A DNA stretch of 41,502 bases, from positions 1 to 41,502 of the forward strand of contig JBFIXI010000033.1 of NCBI GenBank assembly GCA_041605955.1. The letters are read 5' to 3'. The notes beneath the pieces were generated by a model, which was not told where the DNA came from, did not search any database, and saw only the letters and a list, made by a program, of their open reading frames with translations. Shown here piece after piece: positions 1 through 9,060 of the stretch. A program made the translations under genes and the position numbers. Origin of the DNA: JAHEJX01 sp041605955 (lineage in GTDB: Bacteria; Actinomycetota; Acidimicrobiia; Spongiisociales; UBA5794). Within the stretch, counting starts at the first letter, position 1. Every line of letters starts with the position of its first letter.

Positions 1-534
1 GAAGATGTAAGCCGGGCCACTACCGGAGACGGCCGTTACCGCGTCGAGCAGATCTTCGGACAGACGGATGGTCTCACCGACGGCAGACAGGATGGCGTCT
101 GCCTTGGCGAAGTCGGCGTCGGTCACATGCTTGCCGCCGCAATAGGCGGTCATCCCCTCGGCAACCGCCGCCGGGGTGTTCGGCATCGAGCGGATGACCG
201 GCACCCCTTCGAGCACCTTCTCGTAGACGGCAATGGGGACTCCGGCGGCCAACGAGATCACGAGCTGCTGAGGCGTGATGCTCTGGCGGACCTGTCCCAG
301 CAGGAACGGAACGTCCTTGGGCTTGACGGCGATGACGATCACGTCACGGCCGGCGACGGCCTCCGCCGGGTCGAGCACTGTCTTGATCTCAGTGTGCTTC
401 TCGGCCTCGCGGGCCCGTTCCGGACGGCGGGCGGCCAGCACGATCGACTCGTTGCTCCATCCGGCGCGGAGCAGGCCGAGGGCCAGTATCTCTCCAATGG
501 AACCGGCGCCGAGGATTGCAATGGTGGGCTGCAT
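1..534 (-). CDS. proC: Pyrroline-5-carboxylate reductase, C-terminus cut off by window edge
   Basis: Catalyses the last step of proline synthesis, NAD(P)H-dependent reduction of 1-pyrroline-5-carboxylate in the cytoplasm. The first 178 residues are visible, from ATG at 534 (MQPTIAILGAG) to the left edge; the family is usually about 265-275 aa, so roughly one third is missing. Residues 4-12 form the Rossmann dinucleotide-binding glycine motif (AILGAGSIG). Further in are the conserved VKP of the cofactor domain, a MPNTPA stretch, and at the edge VSGSGPAYIF, which opens the dimerisation/catalytic C-terminal domain. I see no clear Shine-Dalgarno. It is divergent from the histidine kinase gene, with about 59 bases between them. 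Identification is firm. Confidence 0.95.
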   Translation of the reverse strand, partial: MQPTIAILGAGSIGEILALGLLRAGWSNESIVLAARRPERAREAEKHTEIKTVLDPAEAVAGRDVIVIAVKPKDVPFLLGQVRQSITPQQLVISLAAGVPIAVYEKVLEGVPVIRSMPNTPAAVAEGMTAYCGGKHVTDADFAKADAILSAVGETIRLSEDLLDAVTAVSGSGPAYIF

Positions 535-593
535 GCGGCCATGGTACCGCCGCAAAGCCCCTGCTCGGCTCGGGCCGCCGGTACCCTCCCCCC

Positions 594-1748
594 ATGATGA
601 TGGAAGGGGCACCAGGCGGCCTGCCCGCCGGCCTGGAGCGGGCGCTGCTGTGGCTGGTCACCGGCTATCGGGTATTCGGGGCGGCGTGGATGGTGTTGCT
701 CGGCTCGGTCGTGCTGGCGTCATCGGAGCAGCCGGCGAAGCATCCCGGCTGGGTGATCACGGGGCTGATCGTGGTGGTGATCTGGACGCTGGTCACCGTG
801 GCATTGGCGCTGCAGGTACCCCGCTGGGTCGTGAGCTGGGCTTTCGTGCTCGTCGACGTCGCTATCGGCGTCTTCTCGGTGTCCTCATCGGTCTTGGCCG
901 ACTCCACCTTGTTTGCCGGCGGCTATCCCCTGGCTCCGATATTCTCCGCCATCTACGCGAAAGGCACCGCTGGCGGAACCGTGGCCGCCATCGCGCTGAC
1001 GGCGGCGGCACTCGCCAGGCTGCCGGGACGCCCCAGCTTCGACCAGCCGAACTCGGTCTCGATCGTGATCAGCTATCTGTTCTCGGCAGCGGCCGCCGCC
1101 GGGGCCGCGTCAGTGCTGCGCACCAGCGATCGCCGTCGGGCCGCCGCCGAGGAAGCGTTGGCCGTCGAGCAGGCGGCGCGGGCCCGAGCGGACGAGCGGG
1201 CCGAGCTGGCGGCCCACCTCCACGACTCGGTGTTACAGACCCTGGCGCTCATCCAGCGCGACTCCGAGGTGACCGACGGTGTGCGCAGCCTGGCGCGGCG
1301 CCAGGAGCGGGAGCTGCGCAGCTGGCTCTACGCATCGGCTCGAGGTGAATCGGCCGGATTCCGCGACGCGGTCACTGCGATGGCGGCCGAGGTCGACGAC
1401 ATGACCGACGCCCACGTCGAGTGCATCACGGTCGGCGACGCCCCGATGGACGACCGGCTCGAAGCCCTGGTGCGGGCCGCCCGCGAGGCGGTGCTCAATG
1501 CGGCCAAGCATTCCGGCACTGCCACCGTGTCGGTGTACGCCGAGAGGAACGCAGACGCCGCCGCCATCTTCGTCAAGGACCGCGGGGCCGGGTTCGATCC
1601 GGAGGCGGTGCCGCCGGATCGGCACGGCATCGCCGAATCTATCCTCGGGCGCATGGAGCGCCACGGCGGCACGGCGACGATCTCGTCGGCGCCGGGCAGA
1701 GGAACCGAGGTCAGGTTGGTGCTACCGATGGAAGAAGCGCATGAGTGA
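594..1748 (+). CDS. Membrane sensor histidine kinase (HisKA_3/NarL-type)
   Basis: 384-aa sensor kinase of the class that pairs with LuxR-type regulators. Residues about 17-140 hold several hydrophobic segments (around 17-43, 53-74, 79-101 and 125-142), so the sensor part is membrane-embedded with no large extracytoplasmic domain. A helical stretch at 175-205 leads to the dimerisation motif AHLHDSVLQTL, with the likely phosphorylated histidine at 210. The HATPase domain has the N-box (REAVLNAAKHSG, Asn302) and G-box DRGAGF at 329-334. I chose ATG 594 (MMMEGAPGG); ATGs at 597 and 600 are equally possible, and upstream in-frame codons would run into the proC promoter region. The stop overlaps the start of the response regulator gene by 8 bases, so the two are translationally coupled. 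The signal is unknown. Confidence 0.92.
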   Translation: MMMEGAPGGLPAGLERALLWLVTGYRVFGAAWMVLLGSVVLASSEQPAKHPGWVITGLIVVVIWTLVTVALALQVPRWVVSWAFVLVDVAIGVFSVSSSVLADSTLFAGGYPLAPIFSAIYAKGTAGGTVAAIALTAAALARLPGRPSFDQPNSVSIVISYLFSAAAAAGAASVLRTSDRRRAAAEEALAVEQAARARADERAELAAHLHDSVLQTLALIQRDSEVTDGVRSLARRQERELRSWLYASARGESAGFRDAVTAMAAEVDDMTDAHVECITVGDAPMDDRLEALVRAAREAVLNAAKHSGTATVSVYAERNADAAAIFVKDRGAGFDPEAVPPDRHGIAESILGRMERHGGTATISSAPGRGTEVRLVLPMEEAHE

Positions 1749-2391
1749 GCCGCTAAGCCCGATCCGAGTGTTCGTGGTCGACGATCACGACATCTTCCGC
1801 GCCGGCATTCGTGCGGAGCTACCCGACTCGATCGAGGTCATCGGCGACGCCTCCGAGGTAGAGCCGGCGGTCGAGATGATCCTCGAGCGCCATCCCGACT
1901 TGGTCCTCGTCGACGTTCACATGCCGGGCGGCGGTGGCCGCGCCGTCATCGAAGGGGTCCACGACCGCGATCCCGATGTGAAGTTCCTAGCGCTGTCTGC
2001 CTCCGACGCGGCCCAGGACGTGGTGGCCACAGTGCGCGCCGGAGCCCGCGGCTACGTCACCAAGACGATCTCTCCCCCGGAGTTGGCCGATGCCATTCGT
2101 CGCGTCCACGATGGTGATGCTGTCTTCTCCCCGAAGCTGGCCGGCTTCGTGCTCGACGCCTTCGCTGCCATCGACGTCAAAGACATCGATCCGGAGCTGG
2201 ACCAGCTGACCAAACGAGAGCGGGAGGTGATGCAGCACATCGCCCGCGGCTACACCTACAAGGAGATCGGCGAGCAGCTCTACATCTCCCCGAAGACGGT
2301 GGAGAACCACGTGTCCTCCGTGCTGCGCAAGCTGCAACTCTCCAACCGCCATGAGCTGACCCGCTGGGCTCACGACCGCAAGCTCATCTGA
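1741..2391 (+). CDS. LuxR/NarL-family response regulator
   Basis: 216-aa DNA-binding response regulator, partner of the kinase it overlaps. The receiver domain occupies about residues 8-125, with the acidic pair Asp14/Asp15 in FVVDDHD and the predicted phosphoacceptor Asp58 in LVLVDVHMP. The C-terminal LuxR-type helix-turn-helix starts at LTKREREVMQHIARG and includes KEIGEQLYISPKTVENHVSSV, the recognition-helix region. ATG 1741 lies inside the end of the kinase gene (ATGAGTGA), so its own start is unambiguous. The target genes cannot be read from the sequence. Confidence 0.95.
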   Translation: MSEPLSPIRVFVVDDHDIFRAGIRAELPDSIEVIGDASEVEPAVEMILERHPDLVLVDVHMPGGGGRAVIEGVHDRDPDVKFLALSASDAAQDVVATVRAGARGYVTKTISPPELADAIRRVHDGDAVFSPKLAGFVLDAFAAIDVKDIDPELDQLTKREREVMQHIARGYTYKEIGEQLYISPKTVENHVSSVLRKLQLSNRHELTRWAHDRKLI

Positions 2392-2578
2392 CGCGGCACC
2401 TGCACCCCTCACGTGACTGCCGGTACTCAGGGCTGACCCGATGTCGCCGGCGGGCGGAGCGCAGGGCCTTGTCGCCGTGGACGGCGGACATCTTGCCACA
2501 GCCATCGATGCCAACGACGGCTACGACCACGGGACCGCTCGCTGGCACCGACTCGCGTGACGAGAGCGACGTGCCCAC
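2384..2578 (-). pseudogene. Possible remnant of a thymidylate-kinase-like P-loop protein, or a 64-aa coupled ORF
   Basis: Short reading frame 9 bases after the hydrolase stop, beginning GTG at 2578 behind a purine-rich GAGGTGAG. Residues 17-29 read VVVAVVGIDGCGK, which closely matches the start of thymidylate-kinase P-loops (V-x-G-I-D-G-x-G-K-[ST]-T). Residue 30 is Met where Ser or Thr is required, and the sequence after it (DKALRSARRRHR) does not continue as a kinase. The frame ends at 2384, overlapping the response-regulator tail by 8 bases on the other strand. It could be a decayed kinase, the fused end of something lost by deletion, or chance. Expression is unproven. Confidence 0.3.
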
Positions 2579-2587
2579 AGTCTCACC

Positions 2588-4144
2588 TCACAGCTTGACG
2601 CGGCCCATCTTGGCCGGGCTAGACCACTTCTCCAACCGGTCCCAAGGCTCATCGATGGGGCCCGGCGCCAGCTCGATGGTGGCCGGCACGTCCACCGAGA
2701 CGGCATGGTCCATGCCGGCGATGATGTAGAGCAGGTTGTCGAGGGTGACAGTGTGTGGCTTGAAGTACTCCGAGTGGCCCGTGGAGCCGTCGGTGTTGAT
2801 CTCGATGGCGCCAAAGTCCTCATGGGCCGGGTTGGTGCCGTGGTGCAGATCCTTGATGTCGTTCTCGCCCTCGAGACTGTCGAGCAGGCGACGGACGGCC
2901 TGCTCGAGCTGATCCTCGGGCGTGAGGAACTCGCGGAGGTCGATGCCGGCGCCGATGGGGTCGCCGGCGGCCAGGGCGGCCCACACCACCCCGCCGGGCT
3001 TCAGCTTGGCGTGGCCGGCATGGGCCAGCCCGGTTCCCGGGCTCCCCACGAAGACGATCTCATCGGCCGCCAGACCGGTCCGAGCCGCCAAGCCCGTTAC
3101 CAGCGAGCCGTAGCTGTGGCCGACAACTGTGACGCGGCGTCGCCCCGGCAACGCGTCCAGCCCAGCCACGAACCGCACCAGGCTGTCTGCCCCGCCTCGG
3201 GCGGCACCCGCCCCGAGCGCGTCGAGTCCATCGGGCGGGTCGTAGCCGAGCCACGCAACCGTGGCAACGTCGGCGACCCCCAGCTCCCCGGCGCGCCCGT
3301 GGAGGCTGCGAGCGTCGCTGCGCAAGCCGGTGCCGCTGGCGAAGTTCTCCAGGTCGTTGGCCACGCCGGGCACCACCACCCCGATGTGGGCGGCTGTGGC
3401 GAGATCGCCGAACACCTCGACGGCCCGGCCGTCGCCGCCGGGATCGAAGAGCAGAATCTGCCGGTCCTCGACCAGCCACCGCTCGTACTCGGCGATCGCC
3501 CCGGTGACGTCCTCTAGGTGGGCCTGCAACATGCGGCGCTGAAACCACTGCAGGTCGCCTTCCCCCAGGGTGCGGCCGGCCACCGCAGCGGCGGCACGCA
3601 GCTCGGCCAGCCGGCGCCCAATCAAGATGTCGCTGGCGGCGTACCGAGCCCACGGAGGCGCCCCATCGAGATCGGTCACCAACTCGGGTTGAGCCGCCAC
3701 GAGCACTCCGATCTCTTCGGCTGTTCTCGTCCCGAAGAAGGCGGCCACCTCGGCCGGTCCCATGGCTGAGAGCCGGTCGATCTCGAGCCGGGAGTAGACC
3801 ACCGCCCCGGCACCGCGGCCGGGCTCCACCCCGAACGGCAGGCCGACTGCCAGGTCTGCCCCACTGATCGGCAGGCTCGTCCGTGCCACGAACTGAGGGA
3901 AACCGCGCTCGTGGCGATGCACCGCGGCGATGCGCCACCCGAAGTCGGCGGCGGAGGCGCGCAGGACGGAGGCGATGGCGGACAGTGATGTACCGAGGCG
4001 ATCCGCTGCGAGGTGGCGCCCGTGCCGCTCCAGAGGAGCGAATGCCCGTGACGCCGCCGCCGCGATCGTCAGCGCCTTCTGCTCGAGGAATCCGCCGAGA
4101 TCCGCCAAACCGGCCGGATCGATCCCGGCAAAGCTCACTGCCAC
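2588..4144 (-). CDS. DUF1023-type alpha/beta hydrolase with an N-terminal GIDPA (T7SS-substrate-like) domain
   Basis: 518-aa protein in two parts. Residues about 4-78 are a helical, Ala-rich domain starting FAGIDPAGL, clearly related to the start of the 385-aa protein at 10902-12059. Residues about 225-470 form an alpha/beta hydrolase of the DUF1023 kind: VVVPGVANDLENF, VAWLGYDPPD, and the nucleophile elbow VGHSYGS with Ser344. GDPIG and GHSEYF downstream are candidates for the acid and histidine of the triad. DUF1023 hydrolases often accompany WXG proteins in actinobacteria; the substrate (lipid or ester) is unknown. Start GTG 4144 overlaps the end of the ATPase gene; GTG 4138 (GTGA overlap, giving MSFAGIDP) is equally good. 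There is no signal peptide, consistent with export by the neighbouring system, which is inference. Confidence 0.85.
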   Translation of the reverse strand: MAVSFAGIDPAGLADLGGFLEQKALTIAAAASRAFAPLERHGRHLAADRLGTSLSAIASVLRASAADFGWRIAAVHRHERGFPQFVARTSLPISGADLAVGLPFGVEPGRGAGAVVYSRLEIDRLSAMGPAEVAAFFGTRTAEEIGVLVAAQPELVTDLDGAPPWARYAASDILIGRRLAELRAAAAVAGRTLGEGDLQWFQRRMLQAHLEDVTGAIAEYERWLVEDRQILLFDPGGDGRAVEVFGDLATAAHIGVVVPGVANDLENFASGTGLRSDARSLHGRAGELGVADVATVAWLGYDPPDGLDALGAGAARGGADSLVRFVAGLDALPGRRRVTVVGHSYGSLVTGLAARTGLAADEIVFVGSPGTGLAHAGHAKLKPGGVVWAALAAGDPIGAGIDLREFLTPEDQLEQAVRRLLDSLEGENDIKDLHHGTNPAHEDFGAIEINTDGSTGHSEYFKPHTVTLDNLLYIIAGMDHAVSVDVPATIELAPGPIDEPWDRLEKWSSPAKMGRVKL

Positions 4145-7100
4145 CCCACCTGGACGAGCTCGACCCTACCCTCCCCTATCAGGTAGCCGCGGCCCGCAGC
4201 GAAGAACGCAGGACCGTGGCGGGGTAGCGAGGTTTGCCACAGATCACCGTCGCCGGAGAGATTCGGCTTGAGCGCCAGACCGAGCCGACTGCGACGCACG
4301 CCCTGGGTCCAGTGTCCATAGGCGCTACGCAAGATGTCGGCGGCTCCGGCGGCAAACACGTGGCGGTGCGGGTGACGATCGGCGATGAGGGAGGCCCAGA
4401 CGCCGGTGCTGTCCTCGATGTCCTCGGCGTCATCGATGAGCACGGCATGAGGCGTGTCCGGGTCACAGGCGGCCAGCGCCGTCACCAGCTCCGCAGGGTC
4501 CCGCAGCAGCAGATCGACGTCGGCGCACTCCGTGAGCACGCTGCGGTGCGGAGCCACCGCGGTGATGCGGATCTCGGGACGGGCGGATCGCAACACCGCC
4601 GCCACCGTGGCGAGGGCGGTGCTCTTCCCGGACCGGGCCGGGCCGGTCACCAGGACATGGTCTCCCTCGCGCAGCGACCACCCCACGGGCTCCAGACGAT
4701 CGTCACCGATGGCGACGGGCACCCACCACTCGAGATCGAACACCCGAGCGCCCGCCGCGACGTCGGCAACCTTCACCTCGAGCGGGAGCAGCTCGATGGC
4801 CCACGGTGCCTGGGCCGGATCTGGACGCGGGCACGCGGCGGCCAGCTCGGCAACGTCGGCGGCTCCCGAGATCATCAGCTGTATCTCGGTCGATGTTCCG
4901 GCTTCGAAAGCGCGGCCCGGAAGCTCTGGCGGCTCGTTCAACGCGACCCCCAGCCCGGAGTACTCGTACCGATCGGCCAACTGCAGCACCAGCTTGGTGG
5001 GCACCAGTGAGGCCACCGTCGTGGGAATGTCGATCGGCTGCTTTGCAGTCGCCACGACCACGATGCCGACACCCGGCCCGTCCGCTACCAGCCGACCCAG
5101 CGCCTCCTTGGTCGCCATGTCGGCGGGGTCGTCGTAGGCCGCCCGGAAGCCGGCGTAGTTGTCGACGGCGACGACGATACGCGGCTCCCTGCGCACGGCG
5201 ACCGAGTCCGCGGCGCGCTCGCGACGGGCAGCTACCTCCTCCTGCAGGTAGCGCAGCAGTCGGATCTGACGATCCCGATCCCCCGCCCCGATCACCGCAC
5301 CGACATGGGGCAGCGGCTCGAGCACCGCAGATGCCTGATCGTCGAAGTCGAGGACGTAGACATGGAGCTGGTCGGCAGTAGCCGCCGTGCACGCCGCCAG
5401 CACCGCGGTGCGCAGCGCGGTGGAGGTTCCCGCTCCCTGCACCCCATAGATGAACAGGTTGGTGTCGATGGCCCACGTGAACGGGCGCTGCCGCTGGCGA
5501 TGCGGCTCATCGGCCACGCCGAGGGTGACCTCGCCGGATTGTTCCATCACCGGCGGCCGGCTGAAGCGGATCTCTGCGGACAGCGGCGCCGGCCACGGCA
5601 GCCGCGGCTGGCGCATGCCGGCTTTGCGGGCGGCCTCGGAGATCATCTCTACCAGGGTTTCCAGGTCGCTGCGTTGCTCACGCAAGTCATCACCGCCGCC
5701 GCCGGGCAATGGCGGTGCATTCAATTGGAACGGGCTCACGGAGACCGCACCGTCCGGCGCGGCCGAGCGGCCGGTCACCAGCGCCGACTGGAACGCCACG
5801 ACCTCACCGGGCCCGCGCCGCAGATAGCCTCGCCCGGGCCGGGCGCGCGACAGGGCAGCAGCATCGGTACAGCCGATGACGTCGACCGAGTCGGCGACGT
5901 CTTGAACGCGCAGCGAGACGCGCAAATTGGTGTTGGCCCGGATGTTGTCGTTGATCACGCCGTTGGGTCGCTGCGTCGCCAACAGCAGATGGACACCGAG
6001 ACTGCGGCCGCGCTGCGCGATGTCGACGAGTGCCGCCATGAAGTCCGGCAGTTCCTTAGCCAGTGCGGCGAACTCGTCGATGACCACCAGCAACCGCGGC
6101 AGCGGCTCTTCGTGACCCCCGGCTTGGTAGGCCGCGATGTCGGCGGCGGCGACTTCCCGCAGACGCTCCTCCCGATACCGCAGCTCGGCCTCGAGGCAGG
6201 TGAGCGCACGCTCCGCCAAATGGCCGTCGAGATCCGTGACCATCCCAACCGTGTGCGGCAGCCCGGCGCATGCATCGAATGCGCTCCCGCCCTTGTAGTC
6301 GATGAGCACGAGGTTGAGATGCTCCGGATCGACGCTCGCCGCCAGCGATGCCACCAGGCTGCGCAGCAGCTCCGACTTGCCGGAGCCGGTGGTTCCCGCC
6401 AGCAGCGCATGGGGCCCGTCCTCCACCCAATCGACTTCCACCGGGCCGTCGACGGACGCGCCGATGGCGGCGGCGCAGCGCGGTGCCTGGCCTGCGCCGC
6501 TCCACCTCCGCAGCACCGCGTCCGGGGTGCGGTCCGCCAGCCCGAGCAGATCCAGCAGATGAACGACATCCGGCAGGTCGCCACCGCCCACCTGCAGATC
6601 TGGATCGTGGTAGCCGCCGATGGTGCGGGCCAACCTCCGAGCAACCGCAGATGCCAGCCGCCACGAGCTGATGGGACCGATGCGCTCCGCCCGACTGGGC
6701 CGCTCCAGCGAGGCGTTGCCGACGGCGTCGACGCGCACGATGTCTGCGCAGGATGACGGCAGCTCCTCGACGGCGCGGGCCAACGCGATGCCGCTGCGGC
6801 GCCTCGCCCCGTCTCCAGCGAGAGCCCGACGCAAGCTCGCGGCGGCTGCCGTCGTGACGTCCAGTACGTCGACGAGCAACAGGACCGCCGGACCGACCGG
6901 CCTGTCGCGCAGTGCGGCGGCCGGATCGCTACCTCCCGACTCGAGCAGCGGCAGCAACAGCTCGTCGGCCGCTTCTCCCGGCGCGACCACGGCCAGCCGG
7001 CTGCGATCCCCGGCCAGTTGCAAATGGGGCAACCATTTGATGCAATCCCATTCGTCGGGATGATCGGTGACGATCGCGATAGCCAAATCGGAGGGGCCGT

Positions 7101-8313
7101 GGTGGGCCGCTGCGGCGATCAGGAGCCAACGGGCCATCTCGAGCTGGCGGCGCCGATGCCCGGCGATGCCGAGCACGCGGCCGGCGCCGAGCTCGACGGT
7201 CACCGGAACGTCGACCAGCTCGGTGCGCTCTTCGAGCAGGACATTGGCCCGGGGGGCGCGCTCGTTCTGCGGCGGCGTCACCGTAGGCCTGAAGTCCACC
7301 GTGCCCACCCCGATGGCAAGATCCAGAAAGTCGGGATGGTGGTGGCGTCGCTGCCACATGCGCGTGTCGCCAAGGCAGATGCGCTCCGTCATCTCACGGG
7401 GGGACGGTGCGGCCCGCCACGCCATAGCGCGGGCGGCGGCAAAGAGAGCGTCGCAGCGACGTTCGAAGTCCTCCATCGCCACCGCAACGCCGGCGGCCGA
7501 CTCGGCAGATGACCGCCGGGCCCGCCTTCTGTCCTCGTACCAGTTGGCCAGCATCATGGCCGGGCTGAAGACCGCGAAGATGGCCATCATCGGGCTCCAC
7601 AGAAATGCCATCAGGCCCCCAATCAGAATGGGGATCACCAGAGCTCCCCAGCCGAATCGCATCGGCTGCTGCGCCGAAGGAGGGGCGGCGGGCGCCACCA
7701 GCGCAGGAAGGCTCACCGGATACTCGGCGCGCGGGGGCCGGTTGAATGCCACGGTGCCCAGCCGCCCGGCTCGGGGCTGGACCGGCCCCACGGCGTAGGA
7801 GCGGCCCGCGACGCGCAGCTGAGGGCCTCCGGTGAGCGAAGTCACCTCGCGGATGCGCTCCCCGTCGACCGTGACCTCTTGCCGGCGCGGGTCGAGGTGG
7901 GCGGTTCCGTCCACGTCGACGTACAGACACGCGGCTCCCCCCTGTGTGCCACGCACCTGTACGCCGACGTCGCCGGAACTGCTCTGCTCCTCGGGTGCCA
8001 CGAGGTGGGCTCCGGGAGGTAAGCGCCGCACTGTGCCGGCCTCGCTCCCCGAGAGCCCCACCAGGGACACCACCGGCTCTCCTGATGGGCGGTCACCGAT
8101 GGCGACCCGGCTGCCTCTGCGCAGCCCCGCCTCGGCTATCGACGAATCGTTGTCGATCGGAAAGCCTTCGACGGTGACGTGTCTCGGCTCGGTGCCGGTG
8201 ACGGCGTGGAGGAACCGGCCAATCGGCATGGCGCAGTCGGCGGCGGTCACCGAGACCTCGAATTCGCCGCCATCCATCGCGACGACGAGTTGGCTGTGCC
8301 AGGGGGAGCCCAT
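4135..8313 (-). CDS. eccC: EccC/EssC-like FtsK/SpoIIIE ATPase of a type VII secretion-like system
   Basis: 1392-aa membrane motor. Residues 1-180 are two beta-rich domains, the second FHA-like in spacing (GERIREVTSLTGG, GRSYAVGP), resembling the N-terminus of firmicute EssC rather than mycobacterial EccC. Two adjacent transmembrane helices lie at about 219-257. Three ATPase domains follow: D1 with Walker A GTTGSGKS (640-647) and Walker B LLVVIDEF (741-748); D2 with GVQGAGTS (957-964), where Thr963 replaces the catalytic lysine, and VAVDNY; D3 with GPARSGKS (1224-1231) and AVLIDDAED (1290-1298). In T7SS the motor binds WXG substrates and drives export through the inner membrane. It lies 13 bases downstream of a WXG gene and overlaps the hydrolase gene, so these are one operon. 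No eccB, eccD, eccE or mycosin gene is in the window. Confidence 0.93.
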   Translation of the reverse strand: MGSPWHSQLVVAMDGGEFEVSVTAADCAMPIGRFLHAVTGTEPRHVTVEGFPIDNDSSIAEAGLRRGSRVAIGDRPSGEPVVSLVGLSGSEAGTVRRLPPGAHLVAPEEQSSSGDVGVQVRGTQGGAACLYVDVDGTAHLDPRRQEVTVDGERIREVTSLTGGPQLRVAGRSYAVGPVQPRAGRLGTVAFNRPPRAEYPVSLPALVAPAAPPSAQQPMRFGWGALVIPILIGGLMAFLWSPMMAIFAVFSPAMMLANWYEDRRRARRSSAESAAGVAVAMEDFERRCDALFAAARAMAWRAAPSPREMTERICLGDTRMWQRRHHHPDFLDLAIGVGTVDFRPTVTPPQNERAPRANVLLEERTELVDVPVTVELGAGRVLGIAGHRRRQLEMARWLLIAAAAHHGPSDLAIAIVTDHPDEWDCIKWLPHLQLAGDRSRLAVVAPGEAADELLLPLLESGGSDPAAALRDRPVGPAVLLLVDVLDVTTAAAASLRRALAGDGARRRSGIALARAVEELPSSCADIVRVDAVGNASLERPSRAERIGPISSWRLASAVARRLARTIGGYHDPDLQVGGGDLPDVVHLLDLLGLADRTPDAVLRRWSGAGQAPRCAAAIGASVDGPVEVDWVEDGPHALLAGTTGSGKSELLRSLVASLAASVDPEHLNLVLIDYKGGSAFDACAGLPHTVGMVTDLDGHLAERALTCLEAELRYREERLREVAAADIAAYQAGGHEEPLPRLLVVIDEFAALAKELPDFMAALVDIAQRGRSLGVHLLLATQRPNGVINDNIRANTNLRVSLRVQDVADSVDVIGCTDAAALSRARPGRGYLRRGPGEVVAFQSALVTGRSAAPDGAVSVSPFQLNAPPLPGGGGDDLREQRSDLETLVEMISEAARKAGMRQPRLPWPAPLSAEIRFSRPPVMEQSGEVTLGVADEPHRQRQRPFTWAIDTNLFIYGVQGAGTSTALRTAVLAACTAATADQLHVYVLDFDDQASAVLEPLPHVGAVIGAGDRDRQIRLLRYLQEEVAARRERAADSVAVRREPRIVVAVDNYAGFRAAYDDPADMATKEALGRLVADGPGVGIVVVATAKQPIDIPTTVASLVPTKLVLQLADRYEYSGLGVALNEPPELPGRAFEAGTSTEIQLMISGAADVAELAAACPRPDPAQAPWAIELLPLEVKVADVAAGARVFDLEWWVPVAIGDDRLEPVGWSLREGDHVLVTGPARSGKSTALATVAAVLRSARPEIRITAVAPHRSVLTECADVDLLLRDPAELVTALAACDPDTPHAVLIDDAEDIEDSTGVWASLIADRHPHRHVFAAGAADILRSAYGHWTQGVRRSRLGLALKPNLSGDGDLWQTSLPRHGPAFFAAGRGYLIGEGRVELVQVGWQ

Positions 8314-8326
8314 GGGCCGGCGCCGG

Positions 8327-8695
8327 CTACGCCATACCCGGCGGCGTACCGACCGGGGCGGCCGCAGCGGCGGCCTGTTGGGCCTCGATTCGATCCGCCT
8401 CGGTCAATAGCCAGTTGGCGTCGGATCGCAGGGAGGCTGCCTTGCTATCCAACCCGGCAGCCTCCCCAGCGATCTCGTCCGCCTGTTGATCGAGGCGGCG
8501 GCCCTGCGCCTCTGCCTCTTCTTCGAAACGGGTCGCCGCCGGGCCCTGCCAGACCATGCGAGACATGCCGGCTATGCCGGACAGGATGCCGCGCAGCGAC
8601 GAGGCGACCGACCGCAGGATGGCCGCCGACTCTTCGAGGACATTGGCCTCGGTGCGGTTGCGGTAGGCCTGCTGTCGCATCTCATGAGGAGTCAT
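8327..8695 (-). CDS. WXG100-like small secreted protein (122 aa)
   Basis: Small, fully helical protein with W49-Q50-G51 in VWQGPAATRF between two long amphipathic helices, the hallmark of the WXG100/ESAT-6 family. It has a C-terminal tail of about 20 extra residues (IEAQQAAAAAAPVGTPPGMA) beyond the usual 100 aa. It probably forms a helical hairpin dimer with the 91-aa WXG protein encoded just upstream and is exported by the adjacent EccC-like motor. Start ATG 8695 has only a weak Shine-Dalgarno, and the gene lies 24 bases downstream of the 91-aa gene, suggesting co-transcription. Confidence 0.85.
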   Translation of the reverse strand: MTPHEMRQQAYRNRTEANVLEESAAILRSVASSLRGILSGIAGMSRMVWQGPAATRFEEEAEAQGRRLDQQADEIAGEAAGLDSKAASLRSDANWLLTEADRIEAQQAAAAAAPVGTPPGMA

Positions 8696-8719
8696 CGTGT
8701 CGCCCCGGGTCGCCTCGGA

Positions 8720-8995
8720 TCAGCGGGTGGCGGCTTCGATGTTCTGCCGGTACTTGCCCACCGCCACGGCGGCTTCGGTCAGGGCGCTCTCCAGCTTGAC
8801 CATGGCCGGTTGAAAGTCCGTGGACCAGGCGCTGCGGAACTTGTCCGCCCCCGGTCCTTGCCACGCGGTCGCCCCCGGCTGTACCCGGCCGTTCAGCGTA
8901 TTCGTCAACTGGTTGACCTCGCTCGCCTTGTTCTCGAACAAGCCCTTGAGCGCGTCCAGGTCTGCCAGGTTGGCGCCAAACATTCCGCTCGTCAT
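8720..8995 (-). CDS. WXG100 family protein (91 aa, ESAT-6-like)
   Basis: Typical WXG100 protein: 91 aa, helix-turn-helix hairpin with W45-Q46-G47 in AWQGPGADKFRSAW. First gene of the leftward operon (WXG, WXG, EccC, hydrolase). ATG 8995 is preceded by AAGGAAG at a good distance. The C-terminal YRQNIE has an acidic residue five, not four, positions after Tyr, so the classical YxxxD/E secretion signal is not exact. Predicted secreted substrate or structural partner of the T7SS-like apparatus. Confidence 0.92.
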   Translation of the reverse strand: MTSGMFGANLADLDALKGLFENKASEVNQLTNTLNGRVQPGATAWQGPGADKFRSAWSTDFQPAMVKLESALTEAAVAVGKYRQNIEAATR

Positions 8996-9060
8996 TCGGC
9001 TTCCTTTCTATCGGGGAGGATCCAGCGCCTCCACTAGCCGGTACCCTGCTATGGTATTTA

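Noticed and set aside
5305..6756. 483-aa plus-strand frame inside the EccC gene
   Set aside because: Antisense to three clear ATPase motifs of EccC; rich in Gln/Arg/His as expected for a shadow.
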